A stretch of 19,755 nucleotides of DNA, from assembly GCA_040255675.1 (NCBI GenBank), contig JBDZVM010000059.1, forward strand, positions 1 through 19,755. The letters run 5' to 3'. The notes under the pieces were generated by a model. The model was given only the letters and a program-made list of their open reading frames with translations. It was not told where the DNA came from and ran no database searches. Source of the stretch: JBDZVM01 sp040255675. GTDB lineage: Bacteria; Actinomycetota; Actinomycetes; Acidothermales; Acidothermaceae. The position numbers and the translations under genes are program-made. Of the stretch, positions 1-6,620 are shown in pieces. Numbering within the stretch: the first letter of the stretch is position 1; each line of letters opens with the position of its first letter.

Positions 1-2
1 CA

Positions 3-263
3 GCACCTATCAAGCGCAAGGTTTCCGTGACCGTCGACGAAGATCTCATTGCCGAGATCGAAGCCGACGGCGACAGTCTGTCCGGCAGAGTAAATGCCGC
101 CTTGCGAAACGACCTCGCGGAGCGCCGGCGGCATCGTGCGCTCGGCGCAATGCTTGCCAGGTTCGACGCCGAATACGGTCCGCTCGATACGCCAGAAGAC
201 GAGGCAGAAATCAACCGCTTCATGCAGTTGCTGGGTGGATTGTCGAGCGGCGACGCGCAATGA
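3..263 (+). CDS. VapB-type antitoxin (5' end cut by the window edge)
   Basis: Probable antitoxin of a type II toxin-antitoxin pair. The reading frame is open from base 3, and in-frame residues APIKRKVSV precede the GTG at 27, so that GTG is probably internal and the true start lies outside the window. The N-terminal part (KVSVTVDEDLIAEIEADG) looks like the strand-helix of a ribbon-helix-helix DNA-binding domain. It is followed by a charged helix (RNDLAERRRHRAL) and an acidic C-terminal tail (PLDTPEDEAEINRF), the kind of segment that binds and blocks the partner toxin. Its stop overlaps the start of the downstream PIN-domain gene (ATGA, 260-263), which fits co-translation and the usual antitoxin-first order. 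Such antitoxins normally repress their own promoter; that region lies outside the window. The pair call rests on gene order plus the toxin fold; the exact antitoxin family is uncertain. Confidence 0.72.
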   Translation, partial: APIKRKVSVTVDEDLIAEIEADGDSLSGRVNAALRNDLAERRRHRALGAMLARFDAEYGPLDTPEDEAEINRFMQLLGGLSSGDAQ

Positions 264-673
264 GGCTGGTGCTTGATGCTGAGGCATTGAACGCCTTGGC
301 CGAGTTCAGCCATCCGCAGGCTCGACGCATCCGCCGAGCCCTCAGCGCGGCGCACCGGCTTCGTCACGAGGTGACGGTCACCGCCGTCACCCTCGCGGAG
401 CTCTACCGTGGTACGGGTCGTAGCCGCGCACTCGATGCCTTCCTCGCGCGGGAGGCCGGTGCGATCGCCATCCGCGACACCGATCGTCAACTAGCGCGAC
501 TCGTCGGCGGCATCCTCGCCGAAGCGGAACTCGGATCAAGCCACCTCGCCGACGCTCACGCGGTTGCCGCCGCAGTCGAAAGTGGCGGGGGCGTTGTGCT
601 CACCGGTGACGTCGGCGACCTACAGCGACTCGCCGCGCCTTACCGCTCGATAGTGATCGAACCCATCGTGTGA
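260..673 (+). CDS. vapC: VapC-type toxin, PIN-domain ribonuclease
   Basis: Encodes 137 residues, the usual size of a PIN-domain toxin. VapC proteins are Mg2+-dependent RNases that cut tRNA or rRNA when the antitoxin is degraded. The acidic active-site residues can be placed: Asp6 in VLDAEAL, Glu47 in TLAELYRG, Asp98 in SHLADAHAVAAA and Asp117/Asp120 in LTGDVGDL. The ATG overlaps the antitoxin stop by 4 bp, which fixes the start. The 3' end overlaps the convergent chelatase gene by 34 bp (640-673), so there is no room for a terminator between them. The fold assignment is firm; target RNA and toxicity are unknown. Confidence 0.85.
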   Translation: MRLVLDAEALNALAEFSHPQARRIRRALSAAHRLRHEVTVTAVTLAELYRGTGRSRALDAFLAREAGAIAIRDTDRQLARLVGGILAEAELGSSHLADAHAVAAAVESGGGVVLTGDVGDLQRLAAPYRSIVIEPIV

Positions 674-1359
674 CGGGTACGGACAGCGGCGTCGTAGCGC
701 TCCAACACGATGTGCACGATCTCGGGTTCGGCGCCGAGCGGCCGCGTCACCACATCAGCACCCGCGGCGTGAAACCGGTCGGGTAGCGTGCCCGGCGCGA
801 GCACGTACGAGGCGATCGCCACACCGCGCGCGCCCTGCGCCCGCAAGCCGGCGACGGCCTCGCCGACCGTCGGCGGCCCCGCCGCGAAGCCGATGGAGGC
901 GCCCAAGGTAGCCGCGACATCGGCCAGTTCAGCGTTTGCCGACGGGTCAGACGTGCCGACGGCGCTTAACACGACGGACGACGACTGGTCGACGCCCGCT
1001 TCAGCCAATCGCCGCCGAACTAACGAAAACAGCAGCGGATGCGGCCCTAATACCGCGGTCTGCGTCACCGATAATCCGGGAATTTCGGCGCGCGTACGCG
1101 CAAGCAGAGACGGCAAGTCTTTTCGCGCGTGATAGGCGGCGGTGAGCAGCAAGGGGACGACGACGACGTCCGAAAAACCCTGTCGCGCAAGGCTTCGCAG
1201 CGCGGTCGGCACGTCAGGTTGAGTGTGGCCGAGATGCGCCAGCGCGGTTGTCAATCCGGGCCGCTCGGCCGCCACGCGAGCGACGAGCGCCTCCAGCACC
1301 GGTTCGGCTCGTGGGTCGGGACTGCCGTGGGCGACGCCGAGAAGGGCCGGCGTCGTCAC
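640..1359 (-). CDS. CbiX/SirB-type sirohydrochlorin chelatase
   Basis: Predicted to insert iron (or cobalt) into sirohydrochlorin, the last step of siroheme synthesis; siroheme is the cofactor of sulfite and nitrite reductases. The 239-residue product has the two-half chelatase fold. The N-terminal half carries the metal-site histidines expected of this family, His11 in GVAHGSPDPRA and His77 in PLLLTAAYHARKDLP. The Glu usually found between them (Glu43 in Bacillus SirB) is not obvious, though His42 and His45 lie there. I placed the start at GTG 1359 because it overlaps the cysG stop as GTGA (1356-1359), as elsewhere in this operon; a longer ORF extends upstream but only as a shadow of cysG. 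It is the last gene of the cys operon. Mycobacterial CheI (Rv2393), beside the sulfite reductase genes, is a likely relative. Iron is inferred from the pathway; cobalt for cobalamin is less likely here. Confidence 0.85.
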   Translation of the reverse strand: MTTPALLGVAHGSPDPRAEPVLEALVARVAAERPGLTTALAHLGHTQPDVPTALRSLARQGFSDVVVVPLLLTAAYHARKDLPSLLARTRAEIPGLSVTQTAVLGPHPLLFSLVRRRLAEAGVDQSSSVVLSAVGTSDPSANAELADVAATLGASIGFAAGPPTVGEAVAGLRAQGARGVAIASYVLAPGTLPDRFHAAGADVVTRPLGAEPEIVHIVLERYDAAVRTRHTMGSITIER

Positions 1360-2549
1360 GAGGCCGAACCAGCGAGGCGCTCGTGAAGCGACGCGACGTC
1401 GCCGACGACGATGACCGCCGGCGCGCGCACCCCGGCCACCGTCACGAGGTCGCCGATCGTGGCGAGCGTGCCGACCGTCGTCCGCTGGCGTGGTGTCGTG
1501 CCGCGTTCGACGACGGCAACCGGTGTCGACCGATCGCGGCCCGCCTTCACCAACTCTTTGGCAACGCGTTCGACGCGCGTGGAGCCCATCAGCAAAACGA
1601 GGGTTCCGTCGATTTGCGCGAGACGGCTCCAATCGGCGTCTTCGTGCACGGTAACGACCGTGAATTGCCGCGACAATGTTCGGTGAGTCAACGGAATTCC
1701 CGCCGCCGCCGGAACCGCGATCGCGCTCGTCACACCGGGCACGACTTCGCACGGCACACCCGCTTCGACGCACGCGAGCATCTCTTCGCCCCCCCGACCG
1801 AAGATGAACGGGTCGCCGCCTTTGAGCCGCACGACGAATTTCCCTTCGCGGGCATGGGAAATCAAGAGTTGATTGATTTCTTCCTGCCGCAGGGTGTGGT
1901 TGTCGCGCGCCTTTCCGGCCTCGACGATTTCGACGTCGGCGTCGAGTTGGTCGAGCAAATCGCGTGGAGCCAGGCGATCGGTGATGACGACGTCAGCTTC
2001 GGCAAGCACGCGCCGACCGCGAACGGTGATGAGCCCGGCGTCTCCCGGGCCGCCGCCAATCAACGCCACCCGGCCGACGCCAGCGCGTCGGCGGCGCAAC
2101 GGCAGCGACCCGCTGTCGAGCAAGACCGAAACCGCGTCGCGCAAAGCCTTTGCCCGTACTGGATCGCCACCGGCGTTGACCGCCACAACAACGTCGTCGG
2201 CACGCGCGATTGCCGGAACCCAGGCACTCGAATGCTCCGCGGACGACGCGCGCACACACCACACGCGCGCCGCATCGGCGTCGCTCGCCACCGCCGCGTC
2301 GATGCTGTCGACTCCGGTGCAGGCGTGCACCAGCCACGCATTGTCGATATCGGACGACGAATAAGCGCGCTGATGCACCGAAATACGCGCGTCCCCGACT
2401 ATTTCGGCGCTGACCGAAGGCGCGACGACCTGCACGTACGCCCCCGCATCGGCCAACGCCGTTGCCCGACGAGTACCGACGGCTCCTCCCCCGACGACCA
2501 CGACTCGGCGTCCGGAAACGTCGAGCAGCAGCGGATAGCCGGAATTCAC
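1356..2549 (-). CDS. cysG: Siroheme synthase CysG: precorrin-2 dehydrogenase-like domain fused to uroporphyrinogen-III methyltransferase
   Basis: A 397-residue fusion, close in length and layout to mycobacterial CysG (about 405) and shorter than E. coli CysG (457). Residues 1-150 are a Met8p-like NAD-binding domain with VVVVGGGAVGTRRA at 16-29. Residues 159-397 are a SAM-dependent methyltransferase with GGGPGDAGL (165-173), DRLAP (191-195), VVRLKGGDPFIFGRGGEE (239-256) and VVPGVTSAIAVPAAAGIPLTH, all hallmarks of uroporphyrinogen-III methylase. The methylase half therefore looks fully functional. In the N-terminal half the residue matching E. coli catalytic Asp104 is Ser102 and that matching Ser128 is Ala126, and most of the helical dimer region is missing. 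The GTG start overlaps the cysN stop (GTGA, 2546-2549); the stop overlaps the chelatase start. Together with the next gene it would make siroheme for sulfite reduction. Confidence 0.9.
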   Translation of the reverse strand: MNSGYPLLLDVSGRRVVVVGGGAVGTRRATALADAGAYVQVVAPSVSAEIVGDARISVHQRAYSSSDIDNAWLVHACTGVDSIDAAVASDADAARVWCVRASSAEHSSAWVPAIARADDVVVAVNAGGDPVRAKALRDAVSVLLDSGSLPLRRRRAGVGRVALIGGGPGDAGLITVRGRRVLAEADVVITDRLAPRDLLDQLDADVEIVEAGKARDNHTLRQEEINQLLISHAREGKFVVRLKGGDPFIFGRGGEEMLACVEAGVPCEVVPGVTSAIAVPAAAGIPLTHRTLSRQFTVVTVHEDADWSRLAQIDGTLVLLMGSTRVERVAKELVKAGRDRSTPVAVVERGTTPRQRTTVGTLATIGDLVTVAGVRAPAVIVVGDVASLHERLAGSAS

Positions 2550-3847
2550 GAGGTGCCACCGCGCGCGATGGGATTACCGACCAATCCCGCCGCGAGAGTC
2601 TGACCGTCTTGTTCGTCTATCACGAGGAAGCTGCCGGTGAGCCGATCATGCGCGTAGTCGTCGACGGCGAGCGGTGTTGAGACTTTCAGCGTGACACCCC
2701 CGATTTCGTTCAGACCGAGTGAGTCGGCCTCGGTCGGAGCGAGCGTCTCGATGTCGAGCCGGTGATTCACCCGTTCGATGACGGCCTTCACGACACGTGT
2801 GGTGTGCTTCAGCAGAACGCGGTCGCCAGCTTGCAACAAGCGGTCGGAGAGCTGGCACAGCGTGGCGTCGAATTCGCGTACTACCCGCGGCTCTTGGCGA
2901 GGGTGAACGATCAAATCTCCTCGGCCGACGTCGAATTCGTCGGCCAGCCGAATGGTGACCGATTGCGGAGCATGCGCGATCGGTACTTCACCGTCGAACG
3001 TGTCGATCGCGACGATACGGGTGCGCAGTCCCGATGGCATAACGACGATCTCGTCGTTGATTTCGATGACGCCCGACGCCAATTGCCCGGCGTAGCCGCG
3101 ATAATCGGTGCCGCGAATCACATACTGCACAGGAAAACGCGCGGCCTGGGTGACGGCGTCGACGCCTACCGGCACCGTCTCGAGGTGTTCGAGCAGTGTG
3201 GGTCCTGAATACCACGGCATCGAGGTGGAGCGTTCGACCACGTTGTCGCCGAGCGTGGCAGAGACCGGGATCACCGCCGGGTGAGCAACATGAAGCGACT
3301 CGGCCGCTGCGGCGAAATCAGCGGCAATTCGCAGGTAGACGGCTTTGTCGAAATCGACGAGGTCCATCTTGTTGACGGCAAGAACAAGATGGCGGACGCC
3401 GAGCAGCGCCGACACGGCCAAATGCCGTCGCGTTTGCTCGACGACTCCCTTGCGAGCGTCGACAAGCAGCACGACGAGTTCGGCGGTCGAGGCGCCGGTC
3501 ACCATGTTGCGGGTGTATTGCACGTGGCCCGGGGTATCGGCGAGCACGAATTTGCGGCGCGGCGTAGTGAAGTAGCGATAGGCAACGTCGATGGTGATGC
3601 CTTGCTCGCGCTCGGCGCGCAAACCGTCGGTGAGCAGCGCGAGCTCGACGCCGTCTGAGCCACGATTACGGCTCGCGCGCTCGACGGCTTCGAGCGTGTC
3701 TGCGAGCACCGACTTCGAGTCGTGCAACAGGCGGCCGACGAGCGTCGACTTACCGTCGTCGACCGAGCCGGCGGTGGCAAACCGCAGCAGTTCGACGTCG
3801 CGGTCGAGCCGAGCGCTCGCCGTCGCCGTGTCGAGCACCGACGTCAT
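2546..3847 (-). CDS. cysN: Sulfate adenylyltransferase subunit 1 (GTPase)
   Basis: Regulatory GTPase subunit of ATP sulfurylase: GTP hydrolysis drives CysD to form adenosine 5'-phosphosulfate (APS) from sulfate and ATP. The 433-residue protein has the translation-factor-type GTPase fold with G1 GSVDDGKS (27-34), G3 DTPGH (104-108), G4 NKMD (159-162) and a G5-like SAT. The switch region QGITIDVAYRYF is typical of CysN. Two beta-barrel domains follow. It is not fused to APS kinase, unlike mycobacterial CysNC; the kinase is a separate gene upstream. Its ATG shares one base with the cysD TAA stop (3847), and its TGA overlaps the cysG GTG start, showing tight translational coupling. The identification is secure. 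Confidence 0.96.
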   Translation of the reverse strand: MTSVLDTATASARLDRDVELLRFATAGSVDDGKSTLVGRLLHDSKSVLADTLEAVERASRNRGSDGVELALLTDGLRAEREQGITIDVAYRYFTTPRRKFVLADTPGHVQYTRNMVTGASTAELVVLLVDARKGVVEQTRRHLAVSALLGVRHLVLAVNKMDLVDFDKAVYLRIAADFAAAAESLHVAHPAVIPVSATLGDNVVERSTSMPWYSGPTLLEHLETVPVGVDAVTQAARFPVQYVIRGTDYRGYAGQLASGVIEINDEIVVMPSGLRTRIVAIDTFDGEVPIAHAPQSVTIRLADEFDVGRGDLIVHPRQEPRVVREFDATLCQLSDRLLQAGDRVLLKHTTRVVKAVIERVNHRLDIETLAPTEADSLGLNEIGGVTLKVSTPLAVDDYAHDRLTGSFLVIDEQDGQTLAAGLVGNPIARGGTS

Positions 3848-4809
3848 TAGAAGTACCCTTCCCGTTTGCGGTCTTCCATCGCTGCTTCAGAAAGCTTGTC
3901 GTCGGCGCGGGTCGCCCCACGCTCGGTGATCGTGGTGACGGCGATTTCGGCGATGACGTCGGCAATCGTCGCGGCGCTCGACTCGATCGCACCGGTGCAG
4001 CTCATGTCGCCGACCGTGCGATAGCGCACCAACTTTCGCTCGAGAGGCTCGCCGTCACGAGGTCCACCCCAGTCGCCGGCCGTCAGCCACATGCCGTTGC
4101 GTTTGAACACTTCGCGTTCGTGGGCGAAATAAATGGGCGGGAGCGCTACGGTCTCACGCTCGATGTACTCCCAGACGTCGAGTTCTGTCCAGTTCGACAG
4201 CGGGAATACGCGAACATGCTCGCCGGGGCGATGCCTGCCGTTGTAGAGGTTCCAAAGCTCAGGACGCTGACGCCGCGGATCCCACTGGCCGAATTCGTCG
4301 CGCAGGCTGAAAATCCGCTCTTTAGCGCGGGCCTTTTCTTCGTCGCGACGCCCGCCTCCGAATACGGCGTCGAAGCCATTCCGCGTGATGCCGTCAAGTA
4401 AAGGCTGGATCTGCAACGGGTTTCGCGTGCCGTCGGGGCGCTCACGCAACGTTCCGGCGTCGATGTAGGCCTGCACGCTCTGGACGACGAGGCGTAGCCC
4501 GTACTTCTCGACAAGCGCATCGCGATAGGCGATGACTTCGGGGAAGTTGTGTCCGGTGTCGACGTGCATCAGCGGGAACGGCACCGGAGCCGGCGCGAAT
4601 GCCTTGCGCGCGAGGTGCAGCATCACAGCGCTGTCTTTGCCGCCCGAAAACAGCAGCACCGGCCGTTCGAACTCGGCCGCCACCTCGCGAATGATGTGGA
4701 TGCCTTCGGATTCGAGCACCTCGAGATGCGGAACTTTGCGCGACGGCGGCGGCGGCGGTTCGACCCAGTCGTCGGTCACGGCCAAGCTGGTGTCGGTCGC
4801 TGTGCTCAT
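3847..4809 (-). CDS. cysD: Sulfate adenylyltransferase subunit 2
   Basis: Catalytic subunit of ATP sulfurylase, partner of CysN, making APS in the cytoplasm. The 320-residue product has the ATP-pyrophosphatase PP-loop SGGKDS at 55-60, the family segment GGGRRDEEKARAKERIFS, and LSNWTELDVWEYI in the C-terminal half. An N-terminal tail with a run of five prolines (about 18-22) precedes the conserved HLEVLESEGIHIIREV. I chose ATG 4809: it overlaps the cysC stop as ATGA and has AAAGGGG ending 6 nt upstream. A second in-frame ATG at 4815 would add two residues but has no spacing to a ribosome site. Third position in the leader-cysC-cysD-cysN transcript. Confidence 0.96.
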   Translation of the reverse strand: MSTATDTSLAVTDDWVEPPPPPSRKVPHLEVLESEGIHIIREVAAEFERPVLLFSGGKDSAVMLHLARKAFAPAPVPFPLMHVDTGHNFPEVIAYRDALVEKYGLRLVVQSVQAYIDAGTLRERPDGTRNPLQIQPLLDGITRNGFDAVFGGGRRDEEKARAKERIFSLRDEFGQWDPRRQRPELWNLYNGRHRPGEHVRVFPLSNWTELDVWEYIERETVALPPIYFAHEREVFKRNGMWLTAGDWGGPRDGEPLERKLVRYRTVGDMSCTGAIESSAATIADVIAEIAVTTITERGATRADDKLSEAAMEDRKREGYF

Positions 4810-5402
4810 ACCCATCCCCTTTCCGCCAGTGCGGCAAGCACTTTCTCGGCCGACTCCTCGACGGTCGAACCTTCGGTGTCGAGCCGCAATTCGGGCGACT
4901 CGGGAATCTCGTAAGGGTCGTCGATGCCGGTCAAACCGGTAAGCGCGCCTGCCCGCTGCTTCGCGTAAAGGCCTTTGACGTCGCGCTCGGCGCACACCTC
5001 GACGGGTGTCGCTACATGCACCTCCGCGAACGCGACAGCGCCGGCTTCATGCGCGGCGCGCACTTCGCGACGAGCGGCCGCATATGGCGCGATGACCGGC
5101 ACCAACACCGTCACCCCGTTTCGGGCGAGCAACCGCGCGACGAACCCGACGCGCAGCACGTTCGTGTCGCGATCCGCTCGGCTAAAACCCAACCCGGCGG
5201 TGAGGTGGGTGCGCAATTCGTCGCCGTCGAGCACCTCAACCCGTCGCCCGAGTGCTCGAAGCCGGACGGCGAGAGCACGCGCGATCGTCGTCTTGCCGGC
5301 ACTGGGCAAACCGGTGAGCCATACCGTCGCGCCTGTCGAACTCGAGCGAGGCGACGGCTTCGGTGACTCGCCGGCAGCTAGGTCGGTTGTCGGAACCGGC
5401 AT
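4806..5402 (-). CDS. cysC: Adenylyl-sulfate (APS) kinase
   Basis: Phosphorylates APS to PAPS with ATP, giving activated sulfate for reduction or for sulfotransferases. The 198-residue product has the Walker A GLPSAGKTT (31-39; many homologues read GLSGSGKST), DGDELR (59-64) and FSRADRDTN (73-81), plus a lid region VKGLYAKQRAG and the C-terminal GIDDPYEIPESPEL typical of CysC. The SPYRxxR-like segment reads APYAAAR, so the serine that is phosphorylated in some homologues is Ala here. It is a stand-alone kinase and the first enzyme gene of the operon. GAAGGA lies 12 nt before the ATG, rather far. The 96 nt between the leader-peptide stop and this ATG hold two competing hairpins, described separately. 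Presence of CysC fits a PAPS route, but cysH and sulfite reductase genes are not in the window. Confidence 0.95.
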   Translation of the reverse strand: MPVPTTDLAAGESPKPSPRSSSTGATVWLTGLPSAGKTTIARALAVRLRALGRRVEVLDGDELRTHLTAGLGFSRADRDTNVLRVGFVARLLARNGVTVLVPVIAPYAAARREVRAAHEAGAVAFAEVHVATPVEVCAERDVKGLYAKQRAGALTGLTGIDDPYEIPESPELRLDTEGSTVEESAEKVLAALAERGWV

Positions 5403-5467
5403 GAGCGTTCTGCGTCCTTCGAGAGGTCGGCGGGCGCAGGCACGCAGGCTGAGTGAAAGGTGAGCAG

Positions 5468-5494
5468 CCGGGCGAACCGCGCCCGGGGCGGGCG
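5468..5494 (-). promoter_or_regulatory. Candidate attenuator: two mutually exclusive hairpins ahead of cysC
   Basis: Read on the minus strand, right after the leader-peptide stop, CGCCCG-ccc-CGGGCG (5494-5480) can form a perfect 6-bp stem. The overlapping CCGGGCG-cggtt-CGCCCGG (5486-5468) can form a perfect 7-bp stem. Both use the same central CGGGCG strand, so only one can exist at a time. The first begins 4 nt past the stop codon, within reach of a ribosome on the leader ORF. Neither is followed by a U-run, so if this ends transcription it is not a classical intrinsic terminator; Rho-dependent or translational control is possible. Regulation is inferred; only the base pairing is seen. Confidence 0.55.
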
Positions 5495-5498
5495 GCGG

Positions 5499-5597
5499 TT
5501 AGACAGCCGGCATACAGGCCGCGCTCGAAACCCGCAGCAGGTCGACGTGCAGGCGCACGACGAGCCGCAACTCGGGCAGGCTGGAGCGCGTGGACAT
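5499..5597 (-). CDS. Cis-acting leader peptide of the cys operon
   Basis: A 32-residue ORF (ATG 5597 to TAA 5499) lying 96 nt upstream of cysC on the same strand. Residues 15-29 read RLHVDLLRVSSAACM. This matches the pattern RxHVDLxRxxSAxC that I know from short putative leader peptides found ahead of sulfur-related and transporter genes in Actinomycetota. The single cysteine (Cys28) is five codons before the stop, where a ribosome slowed by cysteine shortage would sit beside the hairpins that follow the stop. No strong Shine-Dalgarno is visible; the mRNA may start close to the ATG (a weak GACTAT -10-like element is about 20 nt upstream). The peptide motif is seen directly; the role as a cysteine sensor is inferred from position and family. 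Confidence 0.75.
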   Translation of the reverse strand: MSTRSSLPELRLVVRLHVDLLRVSSAACMPAV

Positions 5598-5628
5598 GTC
5601 GACGAGAGTGCCATAGTCCTGCAATGCC

Positions 5629-5645
5629 TGTCGAATCAGTCGACA
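5629..5645. promoter_or_regulatory. Inverted repeat upstream of the cys leader, candidate operator
   Basis: TGTCGA-ATCAG-TCGACA is a perfect 6-bp inverted repeat with a 5-bp spacer, centred about 40 bp upstream of the leader-peptide ATG, where the promoter of the cys operon should lie. Such a 17-bp symmetric site suits a dimeric repressor or activator. No regulator gene for it is in the window. Confidence 0.35.
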
Positions 5646-5672
5646 ATCCGCGGGCGCTGGAGGCGAGCAGGC

Positions 5673-5734
5673 AGCGTGCCGTGCCGAGCGTGCCGTGCCG
5701 AGCGTGCCGTGCCGAGCGTGCCGTGCCGAGCGTG
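5673..5734. repeat. Tandem repeat of a 14-bp unit (four perfect copies plus a partial)
   Basis: The unit AGCGTGCCGTGCCG occurs four times without change (5673-5686, 5687-5700, 5701-5714, 5715-5728), followed by AGCGTG before the pattern breaks. The unit is not a multiple of three and no credible gene spans it, so it is non-coding. It sits between the ssb stop and the cys promoter region. Confidence 0.9.
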
Positions 5735-5800
5735 GCGCGACGCGCAAGCCCGACACGCAAGCCCGGCGCGCAACCGCCTCAGCGCCCGCGAACCGCCTCA
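5735..5800. repeat. Degenerate short repeats between the 14-bp array and the ssb stop
   Basis: Two short direct repeats follow the 14-bp array: CGCAAGCCCG occurs twice (about 5742-5767) and CGaACCGCCTCAGC-like units occur twice (about 5769-5802). The ssb stop codon lies within the second copy of the latter. The pattern suggests slippage or local duplication in a non-coding spacer that reaches into the 3' end of ssb. Confidence 0.55.
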
Positions 5801-6493
5801 GCCGATGCCGAAGCGGGGCTTCCGCCGACCGCCCGCACCGGCGAGCACGGGCTCGCCAGCCTCCGTAGCCGAAGCAGCCACGGAACCGCTGCTGGCGGCA
5901 CCGCTTTCGCCACCGACAGCGTTATCGAATGCCTCGCCGGCCCCCTCGCCGGCCCGCTCGTCGAGCCGTTCGCCCGTGCGGCCGTCGACCAGCGCGGCGT
6001 CATTGATATCGGCCTCAAGATCATCGAGTTCGCCCGCGAACTCGTCGACCGAGTGGGCGTCGCTGGCGGGCGCCTCGGGGGCACCCCAGCTGTCAGCGGG
6101 CTCGTCCGAGGGCGACGCCGCGGCGCTCACGCGCTCGGCACGCTTCACCGCCATGGTCATGGTGCGCGACAGATCGGGCCCGACCGCGATGGCATCGATA
6201 TCGACCGACTGCCGCTTCTCGCCGTCCTTCGTCTCGTATGGGCGCACGGAAAGGCGCCCGACGACGATCGCCGACTGCCCTTTGTGCAGCGAGCTGGCCA
6301 CATTCTCCGCGAGGCCGCGCCAGCAGGTGACGTTCGCGTACAGCGTCTCGCCGTCGCGCCATTCGCCGCTGCCGCGGTCGAAGCGGCGCGGCGTCGAGGC
6401 AATCCGAAACGACGTCACGAGATGTCCCGTGCTGGTCGTGGCCAGTCGCGGATCGGCAACCAAATTGCCCACGACGGTGACTTGCGTGTCCAT
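5798..6493 (-). CDS. ssb: Single-stranded DNA-binding protein paralogue (SsbB-like)
   Basis: Binds single-stranded DNA through an OB fold. Residues 1-115 contain the SSB pattern: TQVTVVGNLVADPRL, TSFRIASTPRRF, ETLYANVTCWRGLAENV, SLHKGQSAIVVGRL and SVDIDAIAVGPDLSR. The last segment closely recalls mycobacterial Rv2478c, the second SSB. The C-terminal half (about 125-231) is Ala/Gly/Glu/Asp-rich and presumably disordered. It ends in RRKPRFGIG instead of the acidic DDDIPF-type tip through which the main SSB recruits replication and repair enzymes. This is the typical difference between SsbA and SsbB in actinobacteria. I chose ATG 6493, with GGAGGGAG 6 nt upstream, over the longer frame. It is a single gene; the repeats downstream separate it from the cys operon. 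A role in competence or repair is inference. Confidence 0.9.
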   Translation of the reverse strand: MDTQVTVVGNLVADPRLATTSTGHLVTSFRIASTPRRFDRGSGEWRDGETLYANVTCWRGLAENVASSLHKGQSAIVVGRLSVRPYETKDGEKRQSVDIDAIAVGPDLSRTMTMAVKRAERVSAAASPSDEPADSWGAPEAPASDAHSVDEFAGELDDLEADINDAALVDGRTGERLDERAGEGAGEAFDNAVGGESGAASSGSVAASATEAGEPVLAGAGGRRKPRFGIG

Positions 6494-6620
6494 ACAGCTC
6501 TCCCTCCGCATCGCGGCACCTTGCCGCGCGACATGGAGGAAGCCTCGCTCGATTCGCCAGCCCGGCGCGGGTTTCGGCGTCCGGCTGTGCACATCGTTTT
6601 TCGGCGTTGTGGACGACAGG

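Noticed and set aside
1248..2603. 451-residue plus-strand ORF
   Set aside because: It is antisense to cysG, which has clear family motifs; the translation is Arg/Asp-rich low-complexity text typical of a GC-rich shadow frame.
5673..5734. CRISPR array
   Set aside because: The 14-bp units are head to tail without spacers, and no cas gene is present.
6608..6616. DnaA box (TGTGGACGA, one mismatch)
   Set aside because: A single imperfect 9-mer with no cluster, AT-rich region or dnaA/dnaN nearby does not make an origin.
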